A stretch of DNA of 64,000 nt from Verrucomicrobiia bacterium (GCA_030425385.1 JAUIAH010000029.1:35052-99051); one strand, 5' to 3'; counted from the first letter of the stretch, positions 33,701 through 41,361 are shown. Numbers and translations: made by a program. The notes: a model not told the origin generated them from the sequence alone.

Positions 33701-34467
33701 CACCGGCGGACACGTTCTCCGCTGGCGAGTACTTTGTGCTGCTCACCAGTGGCACCCACGCCGGCACCACCACAAACATCACGGCCACCACGGCGACCGA
33801 CTTCACGCTCTTGGATGATCTCAGCGGCCTCACGGCGGTGGGTGAGCGCTTCGAAATCCGGCGGCATGCGCGTTTTGATAGTCTCTTTGGACCGCCATCG
33901 CAATCCGGACTGGCCGCCGGTGCCAACTCCAGCGTGGCCGATCGGGTGCAACTCGTGGGCATCAACCGGGCACGCACCACGCACTTCTATTTCGACGACG
34001 GCATGACCACGCCCCAGTGGTTGGACAACAATTTCGATCCGGCGGGGGCGACGCTGATTATGCCCGAGCAAGGCTTCGTGGTCATCCGCAGCGCGTCCAC
34101 TCCAAGCACGCTGTTCTTAAAGGGCACGGTGCTATCTGACACCTTCAAAGCGCCGGTGGAGATGGGTGACAACCTGATGAGTGCGCCCCTGGATCAGGCG
34201 CTGACCTTGGATGCGCTCGCGCTGCATACTGGGGATCCGGTGACCGGTGTACGCAGCGCGCTGAACGCGGCCTCGGCAGACAACCTCATCGTGGTCCATC
34301 CGAACGGCAGCACGACCACCTATTTCTATTCCACGCGCCCCGGGTTCACCGGGTGGCGAACCGTGACCCTAACCGATAGCGGTGGCGTGGTCATTCCTGC
34401 GGGTGGTTCCTTCTACATTCGCCGCAAGATTAGTCCCGCCTTCTCCTGGACCTTTCCCTCTCCCTAA
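27796..34467 (+). CDS. Giant secreted beta-helix protein with TIGR02597-like C-terminus (2223 aa)
   Basis: The signal peptide ends at PNPAWAGD. The N-terminal ~600 residues look like carbohydrate-binding or jelly-roll domains. Three parallel beta-helix blocks follow. Each opens with text like AGPGSLRSALADAIDGDRI (near 29690, 31270 and 32290), has glycine-rich rungs such as GGAIRNQGRLTIERSTFTEN, and closes with a choice-of-anchor-Q type end (DQRGFSRFVGGALDIGAVEV). A thrombospondin type 3 calcium-binding stretch (DTDGDGVANDSDNC) interrupts the first block near 30470. The C-terminal ~300 residues resemble the Verrucomicrobium paralogous family TIGR02597 (GEYFVLLTSGTHAGTTTNIT, then PAGGSFYIRRKISPAFSW). 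Surface attachment or matrix function is inferred. The next gene starts four bases after the stop. Confidence 0.87.
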   Translation: MKVHPPLASVRGIAPALAVIAIFALPNPAWAGDCFEFNFVEFGNDHGFTVFNLGNQELQEDPWVFHQGHWQTSESGYNLGSGLHLRLTSPTVTLTQDTDLTLSFSHRYSFKDGEDAGAVFLSVDGQAFTQIPIADFSENGYNSTNVDGFHVLDGSDGFSGNSSAYHQGAMIRTVANLGTFLANQTIAIQFLAARNSEYAGGLPNWQICSIALGECGLTECPAGPVPSQFIGIDRFEYNDGPINAQGGGHFFNVDWTNSFGIHNGSASVWDAVTVGPGTPTVVNQSLVTAGSAAKREYGSVESAGAVPGRGVVYYRALMTRETTKGWSGISSYDFIQERIFFGVPGGLGASGGPEFGIEVLNSGPLNGVTRSNIQPVPGHTYLIIAKLDFEDDLLSLYVDPDLDADEAANTPVVTRPYIGTNWSTAVRLGSSDSFLLDFGPNANGTADGWIGVSNLEQDAPLYLGSGVFITAQEDGFGPNNTAGPGMPSTIAGVNVPANVLDDYLDKNNDTVGTSALMRIDGLQAGEWDITVFEGRTNDPSQFAKIWAGDLGDEPVEANTTSFSMGASSTVSVTVAAGDPVFYRHLEDGTGGISGMIIQPANGLGKTTWDGLIVATDWNELQTNVLVTNNNDAGPGSLRSALADAIDGDRIRFHPQLSGEVISLDSELLVEKNVVIDGSTLESGVTLDGECDGHRLMRITNGAKVRLKALTFINGKAVGDWPDHAGGAILNWDGDLTIEACTFAYNKAASGGAIRNQGRLTIERSTFTENSATIDAGALYSGGPTAIHHVTMIQNAAPSGGGVFLEGARLSLANSVIALNQANYPDLRNAGGTVSTMGVNAFSSLDGSGLSAGPTVMEMTDPKLSPLGYFGGPTMTMHPLVGSPLIDSDTDTDGDGVANDSDNCPCLPNPDQSNDDADGLGNSCDPIADSFEDWSLNGTQGANGWSYGYYDRAADGDGIYDSENDFQPFLNDGSGIPVTDPTEQNHWNGTRWQFEGTPPWIFVEQEVGHPNGENNGEQWAIRRWEATVDGPVDLVYHLKKDTLGTFGTGTTVHLFQNGIELGRLTVSGEDGTGYTRSVSTVVAMGDHIDLALSPEGADGDRRDFEDGSAFSLRVLSQQKASIDQRGFTRPVGSGLDIGAVEVGPSILVDEVMDENGTTGPGDTSLREALANATTPGQRILFNPAVFNGEPDDKITLTLGELFVANRMLFIDASNIAQGVTVSGGNTTRVLNVQSSSSLAMHGLTITEADDFPQGGGGILNEAGRLSVNHSSVVGNLSVRSGSGIENIDGSLSIRNSTISENESENRGGGIMNLRGVVSVSHSTLSGNSAVDGAGIMNYSGDLYVSHSTLSKNHAFDQGGGIGNGLRPFTDGSLTVRHSIIAENTAEGGGPDIASSSNNKVTSTGVNLISDINGSGLTAGATVMVAADAKLSALADYGGSTLTIHPLPGSPAIDAAGNNDPGGTDQRGFSRFVGGALDIGAVEVGNLIVTTTIDEDDGIGVNGVSLRSAVAAVYPSSSVSFDPALSGQSIPLSSQLLIDRSVTIDGAHLTPGVTLDGQDNGYRIMEIQGTSTVNLIGLTLTNGDADGAHGGAIFNPEGTLTIDACTLADNQTSQFGGAIYSLGILTIKRSTLTRNMAAGFGGAIHAQGPLEIIHGTIVDNEAAFGGGISISSGSLFQISRSVVAGNQGINAPDVYHVGDPVLPQGPSLFSDLNASGLTQGPNVLVVADPMLAALGDYGGPTRTRPPLPGSPAIDIGGMSPHTEDQRGFPRHIGNGSDLGAVEWGAPNTYSAWALEVLGDANASFGANPDCDPLPNAVEFVQGSAPTAYHSQGVLTQSIVDGKATYTFRRRLDLTGVAISLEVSSSWNAGFSPLASPPVITSVDAQTEDLTWTDEVALTPGAARYAKLVLDFGGGDAWTSETYGARALTLQPAQAGVHTGEHYLANPYVSARVFEGTVSAVGTNSLSPTCPPPADTFSAGEYFVLLTSGTHAGTTTNITATTATDFTLLDDLSGLTAVGERFEIRRHARFDSLFGPPSQSGLAAGANSSVADRVQLVGINRARTTHFYFDDGMTTPQWLDNNFDPAGATLIMPEQGFVVIRSASTPSTLFLKGTVLSDTFKAPVEMGDNLMSAPLDQALTLDALALHTGDPVTGVRSALNAASADNLIVVHPNGSTTTYFYSTRPGFTGWRTVTLTDSGGVVIPAGGSFYIRRKISPAFSWTFPSP

Positions 34468-34471
34468 GACC

Positions 34472-35107
34472 ATGCCTACACACTTCTCTCGTTTACCAGA
34501 TAGATGGTGGCTGTTTTTGCTACTGTTAAGTCTTGCTGTTTGTCCACCATCACGCGCCGGCTTGATCACTTACAATGTGGTCGTCTCCGCCGGGGATTCC
34601 TTTGCCTATGATCCTGGAGGTTCCCTGTTGAACCCGGGTCATCTTGAGCTTGGCTGGTTCACTTCCGGCAGTCCCGATGCTAGCAATGCCGCGAATCTCC
34701 ATGGGACCGATTGGAATGCGCTGGGTTCTACCAGTTTGTTTGCGGACGGCGAATTTCTGGCCACCGTGAACTTCGACAACACGGGGATCGTCGGCGAACA
34801 GCTCCACCTGTGGCTGTTCGATTCCGATCCTGCTGGCGACTATGCGTCTAACATTGGCCTGCACGGGCTCTACACGAGTTCGGATCTTGATTGGTTGGTC
34901 CCGGCCACCAATACCAGCCCTACGATTGCGGGATCAGACGTGAATTCGGCGTTGTTGGGTAGTTTCACCGCAGGCACGCCCAATGGCTTTGGCGGCTTCA
35001 GCCCCGAGGCGCGGTTGACGCTCAGCGCCGTGCCCGAGCCCAGCGGGCTGCTCTTGAGTCTCGTATTGGCCACCCTGATCACCTTCAATCGTCGCCGACG
35101 CGTATGA
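34472..35107 (+). CDS. PEP-CTERM secreted protein
   Basis: The 211-aa product (ATG 34472) has a signal peptide (WWLFLLLLSLAVCPPSRAG) and a C-terminal exosortase sorting signal: VPEPSG, a hydrophobic helix (LLLSLVLATLITF) and RRRR. Such tails are cut by an exosortase during export to the surface or matrix. The body contains LGWFTSGSPDASNAANLHG and LWLFDSDPAGDYASNIG. The next protein has similar text (LGAFPAGYDPAANE, YWLIFDTPSAAPP), so the two share a domain. The frame is open from 34382, but that part lies inside the preceding gene. The stop overlaps the next ATG by four bases. Confidence 0.88.
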   Translation: MPTHFSRLPDRWWLFLLLLSLAVCPPSRAGLITYNVVVSAGDSFAYDPGGSLLNPGHLELGWFTSGSPDASNAANLHGTDWNALGSTSLFADGEFLATVNFDNTGIVGEQLHLWLFDSDPAGDYASNIGLHGLYTSSDLDWLVPATNTSPTIAGSDVNSALLGSFTAGTPNGFGGFSPEARLTLSAVPEPSGLLLSLVLATLITFNRRRRV

Positions 35108-36069
35108 ACTGCTTTGTTAGAATAGGGCTTGTCTCTGTGGGGTGGCTCGCGGTCGCTGGCACCGCGCTGGCCGACATCACCGTGGACTACAACGCGCAAC
35201 CAGGCTTGCCTAACGTCAACGACTCTAACGGAACACCTTTGGCACAAGGGAATCATGTTTGGTTAGGCGCTTTTCCTGCTGGCTATGATCCTGCCGCTAA
35301 CGAACCCCTCTCATGGATGCAGCACTGGTTGGCCTTTGACCAGACCGTCATTGGGGGGACCAGCGGCCTCTTGCCCGCAGGCCGATTCTCGGCCACCGCC
35401 TCGGGATCAGGGGCCGGTTTCTCCGGGCAGAAGATCTACTGGCTGATCTTCGACACGCCAAGCGCGGCGCCCCCCACCAACGACCTCAGCAATGTGACGG
35501 CCATCGGTCTTTTCTCATCGACCGCCACGAACTGGCAGTTTCCTCAAGACGGCTTTGACAACTACACTTTGGTTACCTCTGCGCAGGTCGATCAAGCCTT
35601 TGGCGATGGCAGTCTTGCGGGTGGCATGCTGCAACTCGGCTCGCTTGAGAGTGCACCCACGCCTTTCCAGAACTGGGCGACGACCCATGGCTTAACCGGA
35701 GCCGCCGCCGCCGCCACGGCCAATCCAACGCACGACGGCATCGCCAACCTGCTCAAGTACGCCTTCAATATCCTTCCGACCCAATCCAATCCGGCAGATC
35801 TTGTTGCAGGTGCCGGCGTGGCGGGCATGCCTTTGATTGAACTCAATAGCCAAGACCAACTGGTCATCGAGTTTGTTCGGCGGAAAGCTTCCACCAATCC
35901 AGGTATCCGCTATTGCGTGGAGACCGGGAACCACCCAGCCGGACTAACGGAACTGGATCTGACCGGTGCCGTGGTGGACTCAATCGATGAGACGTGGGAG
36001 CGCGTCACCGTGACCGACCCTACCATCGCCATGCGCCGCTTTGGACAGGTGCGCGTGGAGGAGAATTGA
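35104..36069 (+). CDS. Secreted protein, paralogue of the preceding PEP-CTERM protein without the sorting tail
   Basis: A 321-aa protein with a signal peptide (VSVGWLAVAGTALA). Its first ~190 residues align in pattern with the PEP-CTERM protein just upstream. The C-terminal part (FQNWATTHGLTG...GIANLLKYAFNILP, then RRKASTNPGIRYCVETGN) is the small beta module that ends many secreted Verrucomicrobiota proteins, replacing the sorting tail. The ATG overlaps the previous stop (ATGA), so the two are translationally coupled and probably act together. Function unknown. Confidence 0.82.
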   Translation: MNCFVRIGLVSVGWLAVAGTALADITVDYNAQPGLPNVNDSNGTPLAQGNHVWLGAFPAGYDPAANEPLSWMQHWLAFDQTVIGGTSGLLPAGRFSATASGSGAGFSGQKIYWLIFDTPSAAPPTNDLSNVTAIGLFSSTATNWQFPQDGFDNYTLVTSAQVDQAFGDGSLAGGMLQLGSLESAPTPFQNWATTHGLTGAAAAATANPTHDGIANLLKYAFNILPTQSNPADLVAGAGVAGMPLIELNSQDQLVIEFVRRKASTNPGIRYCVETGNHPAGLTELDLTGAVVDSIDETWERVTVTDPTIAMRRFGQVRVEEN

Positions 36070-36080
36070 GGGCGTTTTGA

Positions 36081-36182
36081 AACATTAATCCTATCAATTC
36101 TACCAAGACCATCGTGACCGACAGCGCTCCTCTTGAACCGCGCACGTTTTATCAGCTAAGGATCATTCGCAAAGACTCGTAG
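36081..36182 (+). pseudogene. Remnant of the 3' end of a beta-helix gene
   Basis: The frame reads STKTIVTDSAPLEPRTFYQL then RIIRKDS and a stop. It closely matches the last residues of the giant gene at 46619-50992 (TKIIVTDRAPMHPRTFYRL, RIIQKSS, stop), also at DNA level. It is cut off by an in-frame stop at 36078-36080 and has no start. It is interpreted as the leftover end of a deleted or recombined paralogue. Confidence 0.75.
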
Positions 36183-36309
36183 GGTTTCTCCCCAATCGCA
36201 GACACCCATTTCACCCCTCACGCCCCAATATTTCGTGGGGGAGGACGCCTGTCCGAACCGTAAGCGGGTTGCCGCATCTTTTTGAAACTTCTTCACGGCG
36301 GATTCTTAG

Positions 36310-36504
36310 CAAGGCTCGGCTCTGCCGCCGCCGGAGAGCGCCCCCCACGTACCACGCGGCACCACCGGCTTCACCATCGGCGCGCAACACGGCCTCCCAG
36401 AAGCTGGCCGGCTTTCCGGGGAGATCGCCGCCGAAGCCGAGCGCCTGGCTGAAGTGGTGAAGGCGGCGAACTTACAGGAGGGCGGTGCTCCGTCACCGCC
36501 GTGA
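36310..36504 (+). pseudogene. Remnant of the LamG-like 3' end of a kinase gene
   Basis: APHVPRGTTGFTIGAQHGLP and EAGRFSGEIAAEAERLAE match the C-terminus of the 1614-aa kinase (26480-26640). Over about 95 bases the DNA is nearly identical. The copy then lacks the equivalent of VRFYEGYANRA and ends differently, with a stop at 36502. An in-frame TAG at 36307 closes it upstream. Confidence 0.8.
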
Positions 36505-36662
36505 CCTCGTTGAATCTGCACAGATGTCCCCCAACTGTTGGACCTTACCAATAGGTTGCTCCTGCGAAGGGCGCGTCCGGCCGTTGCCTCTTTCTGTTTG
36601 GAAATCAAGGGGGCCAACCAAGGAGGCGTCCGAAGCATAAGAAAAATAATTTCAGATTCTTT

Positions 36663-36686
36663 GTCACCTTTTCAGACGATTCCACG
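36663..36686 (+). promoter_or_regulatory. Putative ECF promoter, TTGTCACCTTT-N13-ACGC
   Basis: GTCAC at 36663-36667 within TTTGTCACCTTT, 17 bases, CG at 36685-36686 within ACGCCTGCCC. It lies 16 bases before the ATG at 36701, again with no Shine-Dalgarno sequence. It is the third copy of this signal. Confidence 0.6.
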
Positions 36687-36700
36687 CCTGCCCCTGTAGC

Positions 36701-38095
36701 ATGCACCATCCAACTACCTCAAAGAAAAGCCATCTATGGGTTGCCGCCAATGCGAACGAGGATCCGACAGCGGCAACTACGGTACCAGTTGTCTCTTCAG
36801 AGCTGCTCCGGTCTCCCTTCATACTCGTCCTATTGACGGTGTCGGCGTTGACATGCACTTCTCTCGCTCAGAATGAGGCGGTGGTCGACGAGCTCATCGA
36901 TCCGGTCTCCTTAGAATCCTCCGGAGGCAATCTTACAGTCGTCTTCGATGACAAACGGGCTTCAAATGCAAACACTCATTTCGAGGCACAGCATTCATCT
37001 GACATCACGAGATGGACGGGAATCGAAAACGCTTCGATAGAATCGCATCCGTTAATTCCAGATCGCTATATTCTCACGGCTCCTGATCCTGGCGGCGAAC
37101 GCAAGTTTTACAGATTCATCGCGTATTCTACCACGGCCACCGATCAAGATGGTGACGGTCTCTCAGACACCTTCGAGTTGCAAGATACCCGCACCGATCC
37201 CTCAAAAAGCGATAGCGATAACGATGGGTATGACGATGGACAAGAATGGGCTCAAGGGACACTACCAAACGATCCCAATAGTTTTCCTTCTCTTGATCTG
37301 CTCCCATCTGTGTCGTTCTTAGAATCATCGTTTACGGCGGTCGAGGGTGAAGAAGGGACTACCGCTCGTGTCATTGCGGACCGACCGCTTACCGGAACGA
37401 TCTTCTATCAAGTTCATCACACTAGCACTGCGGTTGAGGGCGACGACTATGTCACCTTTTCAGGGATGGCAACGGTTATTGGCGAGAAGGTGGACATCCC
37501 CATTCAGCTTATCGATAACGACACGATAGACGCTCAAAATCGAGCCATCGTCCTCGATCTAATTCCTACTCAAGATTATTCTACCGGTGGAAGATCACGC
37601 CACGTGATCACTATAATCGACGACGATGCCTATTGGTCTGGAGTCCTGCGGGCCGGTCAATTAGAGAGGGACTTTCGAGTTCAACTTGTTCGCAGTGGAG
37701 CCACTACAGAAGTCGTGTTTGTCGCTGGCTCTGGCAAAGATGGACTCGAAGATCCGACTGACGTTGACCCTAACTCTATGGCCGATAACACGTCTCAGAC
37801 AGAGGGGCTTTTTCCGTTTGGCAATCATCAAGCCACCGTCATTGCGGATACGAGCAGTTTATTCCATGTCGAGGTCAGTTTACCGATGCAAGCGCGTACC
37901 AAGTTTTTCCAGGGGCAGCAACAGGCTCTCACGCTCACACTGATCGCTGAAGTGAATCCTTTGGAGACCGAGTCCGATGTCATTTCGTTTACGACCATCG
38001 CCGGTACCTATGTCCAATCCTGTGAGTCAAACTTTGGTGGAAACGAACCAACTCGCTCCTCCGGAGCATTCGTCATGATTCGAAATCCAATGTGA
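36701..38095 (+). CDS. Secreted Calx-beta/thrombospondin type 3 protein (464 aa)
   Basis: A long hydrophilic N-region precedes a signal-like core (FILVLLTVSALTCTSLAQ). A small beta module follows (FEAQHSSDITRWTGIENAS), then a calcium-binding TSP3-like stretch (DQDGDGLSDTFELQ, SDSDNDGYDDGQEWAQG). Next comes a Calx-beta domain (FTAVEGEEGTTARVIADRPL, YVTFSGMATVIGEKVDIPIQ, AIVLDLIP). Calx-beta and TSP3 modules bind calcium and are typical of extracellular structural proteins. It is the first gene of a three-gene block with an ECF-like box directly upstream; its stop overlaps the next start (GTGA). Base composition is noticeably AT-richer than in the genes before it. Confidence 0.82.
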   Translation: MHHPTTSKKSHLWVAANANEDPTAATTVPVVSSELLRSPFILVLLTVSALTCTSLAQNEAVVDELIDPVSLESSGGNLTVVFDDKRASNANTHFEAQHSSDITRWTGIENASIESHPLIPDRYILTAPDPGGERKFYRFIAYSTTATDQDGDGLSDTFELQDTRTDPSKSDSDNDGYDDGQEWAQGTLPNDPNSFPSLDLLPSVSFLESSFTAVEGEEGTTARVIADRPLTGTIFYQVHHTSTAVEGDDYVTFSGMATVIGEKVDIPIQLIDNDTIDAQNRAIVLDLIPTQDYSTGGRSRHVITIIDDDAYWSGVLRAGQLERDFRVQLVRSGATTEVVFVAGSGKDGLEDPTDVDPNSMADNTSQTEGLFPFGNHQATVIADTSSLFHVEVSLPMQARTKFFQGQQQALTLTLIAEVNPLETESDVISFTTIAGTYVQSCESNFGGNEPTRSSGAFVMIRNPM

Positions 38096-41000
38096 CTAAA
38101 AAGCTAACCATGAAACATTTCATTATCATCGCTTTTGCCTGCAGTGTCGTCATACGATCTGAAGCTGCGGCTGATTATGCAAGAGTTGAGCCCTACTGCA
38201 TCTTGGGAGCTACTGCCTTTCAAACAAACGCAACGTCCTTGGCGATTCAGGGTCATGTGAGCGCGAATGGTTCAGATTATCCGGCCCCAGGAAACAACGC
38301 ACATCAACTCCGCGCATCCATCTTCGGCCACCCATTTTCGCAATGGACTCCCTATGAGCACTATGCTAGCACCGTCGCAACCAGTGTCAGAGAGGCGTTG
38401 TATCCTCAAGTCAACGGCTCAACAACTAGGGATTCTATCGAAGGAAGCGATTCTATCGAGGGAAGCAAAAAGCCGTTCCGCTATAAGTTTCTCCTCTACG
38501 ATCTGGACGGTCAGGATATCAGCCAAAACTTTAATGATATCGATCAATGGTTTGGAGATGACGACCGCGATAAGATCGACACTGAACTTAAGAAGGTAAC
38601 GAAAGCCCTGGCTTCTAGCCCGTTTGACACTGAGCTTCGCAACCTCTATCTGGACATTCACTTCGATTGGCTAGTGGCAGAAGTTCAATCTGTAAAGAAA
38701 CAGTTAGTTGACATCGGCATCAAGCGACTTGCCTTTGATACGACGGGTCCATTTATCATTGATGACGAGATCAACGGTTACCAAGCGATAGTAGCCCAGC
38801 TTGAAGCTGCGCTTCTTCGTTATGGCAAATCGCTAGTCGAACCTATGGACGGGGTGGATCCGAGCCGATTTGACTCCGCTGCCTCGGCGGAAATGCCGTT
38901 CGGCCTTTATGTCTTTGTCAAGCAACAGACACGTCGCAACAATACGCCGACAACCTATGTTTCCAGCACCGCGAACGGAGAAGCACCAATCGTTGGCGCT
39001 GACGCCCCCTTGCCTGAGGATCCCAACAATCCAGAGGACATTGTTCTGACAGCCGGTTACAAAGATCTCACCAATTGGTTGGAGGTGTTGGCGCACTACG
39101 TCCGTCACTCCAACGAACTGTGTCGTTTGCTTGGCCTCCGCCAGGCAGCGGGAGATCTCAGGGACGCTCGTCGGCGTACTAGCGAAATTCAAGGCGCCGT
39201 AGCAGATGATTATATATCCATGATGGGGCTCTTTGACGATATAGAGTTTCTTCCGGGAGACGCTTCCGGTGTTCCTGGAGCACGTATCAGCGTTGAATTT
39301 GAAATAGCTGAAGCCGCCAGTGTTCGGAAATTCCTCAATGGAACCGCAAACCTACTTGGATTGGATGAGAAATTTCTCTTAATCCTTCCTGCCACCGAGA
39401 CTCACTTCGAAACCTTCGATATTCTCGAAAATCAGATTGTTCAGAACGGTAAGCCTCTCAAGGTGGCTCTCGATAAATTAAATGGCTCAGTTTTCCCAAC
39501 GGTCGTGCCTGGCGCCCGAGACGAATACGAAACGTTTCAACATTCGTTAGACCGGGTGATGGCCGACCTCACCGAAGTGGAACTTACGTATTCAAACCGC
39601 TTTGAGGAGATCACAGGCTTTCAACCAGCAGAATACCGAGGAATACCCGATTCTGGTTCAGAACTCGACCTAGTCAATCAATCGATCGCAAAGTTACAGC
39701 AACGAAGCGCACTATTTGAAGATCAATTGCTGGCCCTCGAGGATGATCTAGCGCTCTTAAACAATGCCGTCTCTTCAGCCGAAGGAATCGCTACCAGCAT
39801 CGAAGAAGCCACACGTGAGTACGACACTAAGCAAGCAAACGCTTGGGATGAAATCCACCTGTGGCGCACTCTGTCAGCCGGGGTTCAAGCAGCAACGGAT
39901 ACAGTTTTTGATGCAGCTGTGACAAAAGATGCAGAAAAGGGCAGCATTGCGGCTATCATAATTGCCGGAGTAGTCAACACCGCAACTCAGACTTACACAA
40001 CGAATGTTATCTCCAATCGCGAAGAGGACCTGGACCGTGCAGCGACTCAATTCGAATCAAGATTAGCACAGGCTGATGCACCATTGGCAGTTGACCAGGC
40101 AAAGATCGCCCTAGCTGAGCATTTACGTGAAATGACCGCCCTTGAGATTGAACAGGTTGGCGACCTGCTGGCGCTCGTTCACGCTATGGCACAGGAGCAG
40201 GCTCTCTCGCGAGAGCTTGAGCGCATCAACGCAAACCGTGAGATCAACGAGGCTGGCATTCGCGGTGCCTACTATGCGAACCCTATCCACCTGGTGAGAG
40301 CCGAAAATGCTATCATTGAAGCAGATGCTGCGTTTCGCAATGCCCAGCGATGGCTCTTTTATGCCATGCGCGCGCTCGAATACAAGTGGGGAGAACAATT
40401 CGCTACGGATCATAACGGAAAGCCGTATGATTCAGGCACCATTTTCAAGTTGAGAAACGCCAACGAACTCGAGGATCTTCTCAATGCGATGGGACAATGG
40501 GATGATAGGCGCGATGTTCAGAATACGCAGACAGAGACCACCACAATTTCTTTTCGAGATCATATTCTTTCTCCGAACCCAAAAGATGGGAACCGCCTAT
40601 TTCCTCCAGTCCCTCCCATTGGAAGAGAGGATGACGGAACTCGTCTCGATCTGCAGACAGGCAGTGTATTGAGTCAAGAAGCTCACTTTCGCTCTTTACT
40701 ACGACAGCGTATAGACCAGAACGGCAATCTTGTCATCCCATTTGATACCACTTTACTTGAGCACGTTGATACACGCTTCTTTAGAGGGCCTTCTTACGAC
40801 CTCAGCCCAATTGATCCTGGAACCTATCGTGACAAAATCGAATGGTTTGCTGTCAATGTCGTCGCCGAAGACGGCTCCAGCCAGGCGGATACTTCAGGGA
40901 GAAGTGGCAGCCTGGTCTATGCTGGGGAGACTTTTTTCCGAACACGCATCCCACCGCTGATCGACCGAAGCGCTGCCCAGAATATGAACACAGGGGGAGT

Positions 41001-41325
41001 CCTAGATCTTCCAGGTGAATTCATCACATCCACCTTTAGAAGACCGGTTTCATTCGATTTCAATAACGTGTTCACCCTGCAAAGCTATCGCACAACGCCT
41101 GTCAAATTCGCTTATAATCAGCAGTCCGCCACGAACTTTAGTGTCTTTGAAGCTCTCTCCAGCGACACCATTGGTTTTAAATCATTGGCCTTCAAAGAAT
41201 ACAGCGTAGCTGCGACAGCTTGGGAGCTTCGCCTAAATGCCAATAGTTACGATATTGAATTGATCAACGATATTGAACTCATCATCGTTCATCGTTCCAC
41301 GGATCGCATCTCGCCTTCCAACTAG
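38092..41325 (+). CDS. Large secreted helical protein with TcA-like C-terminal domain
   Basis: The GTG at 38092 overlaps the previous stop; an ATG at 38110 (MKHFIIIAFACSVV) gives a cleaner signal peptide. Residues ~150-860 are long helices and coiled coils, with an isolated hydrophobic stretch (KGSIAAIIIAGVVNTATQ, near 617-634) inside them. A segment INEAGIRGAYYANPIHL, then AENAIIEADAAFRNAQRWLF, follows. The last ~190 residues (PGTYRDKIEWFAVNVV; SLAFKEYSVAATAWELRLNA; IELINDIELIIVHRS) resemble the C-terminal TcB-binding domain of Tc-toxin TcA subunits. There the equivalent text is GHYxRRIKxVxxSI, then FxGxGVxSxWxLxLP and IxDVILHI. The match is from memory and unscored. At ~1070 aa it is much shorter than TcA and lacks its receptor-binding domains. 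A translocation or fibre role is inferred. Confidence 0.6.
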   Translation: MTKKLTMKHFIIIAFACSVVIRSEAAADYARVEPYCILGATAFQTNATSLAIQGHVSANGSDYPAPGNNAHQLRASIFGHPFSQWTPYEHYASTVATSVREALYPQVNGSTTRDSIEGSDSIEGSKKPFRYKFLLYDLDGQDISQNFNDIDQWFGDDDRDKIDTELKKVTKALASSPFDTELRNLYLDIHFDWLVAEVQSVKKQLVDIGIKRLAFDTTGPFIIDDEINGYQAIVAQLEAALLRYGKSLVEPMDGVDPSRFDSAASAEMPFGLYVFVKQQTRRNNTPTTYVSSTANGEAPIVGADAPLPEDPNNPEDIVLTAGYKDLTNWLEVLAHYVRHSNELCRLLGLRQAAGDLRDARRRTSEIQGAVADDYISMMGLFDDIEFLPGDASGVPGARISVEFEIAEAASVRKFLNGTANLLGLDEKFLLILPATETHFETFDILENQIVQNGKPLKVALDKLNGSVFPTVVPGARDEYETFQHSLDRVMADLTEVELTYSNRFEEITGFQPAEYRGIPDSGSELDLVNQSIAKLQQRSALFEDQLLALEDDLALLNNAVSSAEGIATSIEEATREYDTKQANAWDEIHLWRTLSAGVQAATDTVFDAAVTKDAEKGSIAAIIIAGVVNTATQTYTTNVISNREEDLDRAATQFESRLAQADAPLAVDQAKIALAEHLREMTALEIEQVGDLLALVHAMAQEQALSRELERINANREINEAGIRGAYYANPIHLVRAENAIIEADAAFRNAQRWLFYAMRALEYKWGEQFATDHNGKPYDSGTIFKLRNANELEDLLNAMGQWDDRRDVQNTQTETTTISFRDHILSPNPKDGNRLFPPVPPIGREDDGTRLDLQTGSVLSQEAHFRSLLRQRIDQNGNLVIPFDTTLLEHVDTRFFRGPSYDLSPIDPGTYRDKIEWFAVNVVAEDGSSQADTSGRSGSLVYAGETFFRTRIPPLIDRSAAQNMNTGGVLDLPGEFITSTFRRPVSFDFNNVFTLQSYRTTPVKFAYNQQSATNFSVFEALSSDTIGFKSLAFKEYSVAATAWELRLNANSYDIELINDIELIIVHRSTDRISPSN
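38431..38466 (+). repeat. 18-bp tandem duplication (DSIEGS twice)
   Basis: Units 38431-38448 and 38449-38466 differ at one base and encode DSIEGSDSIEGS, a recent in-frame duplication in a linker of the large helical protein. Confidence 0.85.
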
Positions 41326-41361
41326 CATTGCCGCCTCCACTAACCACCGTTTCTTTCAACA

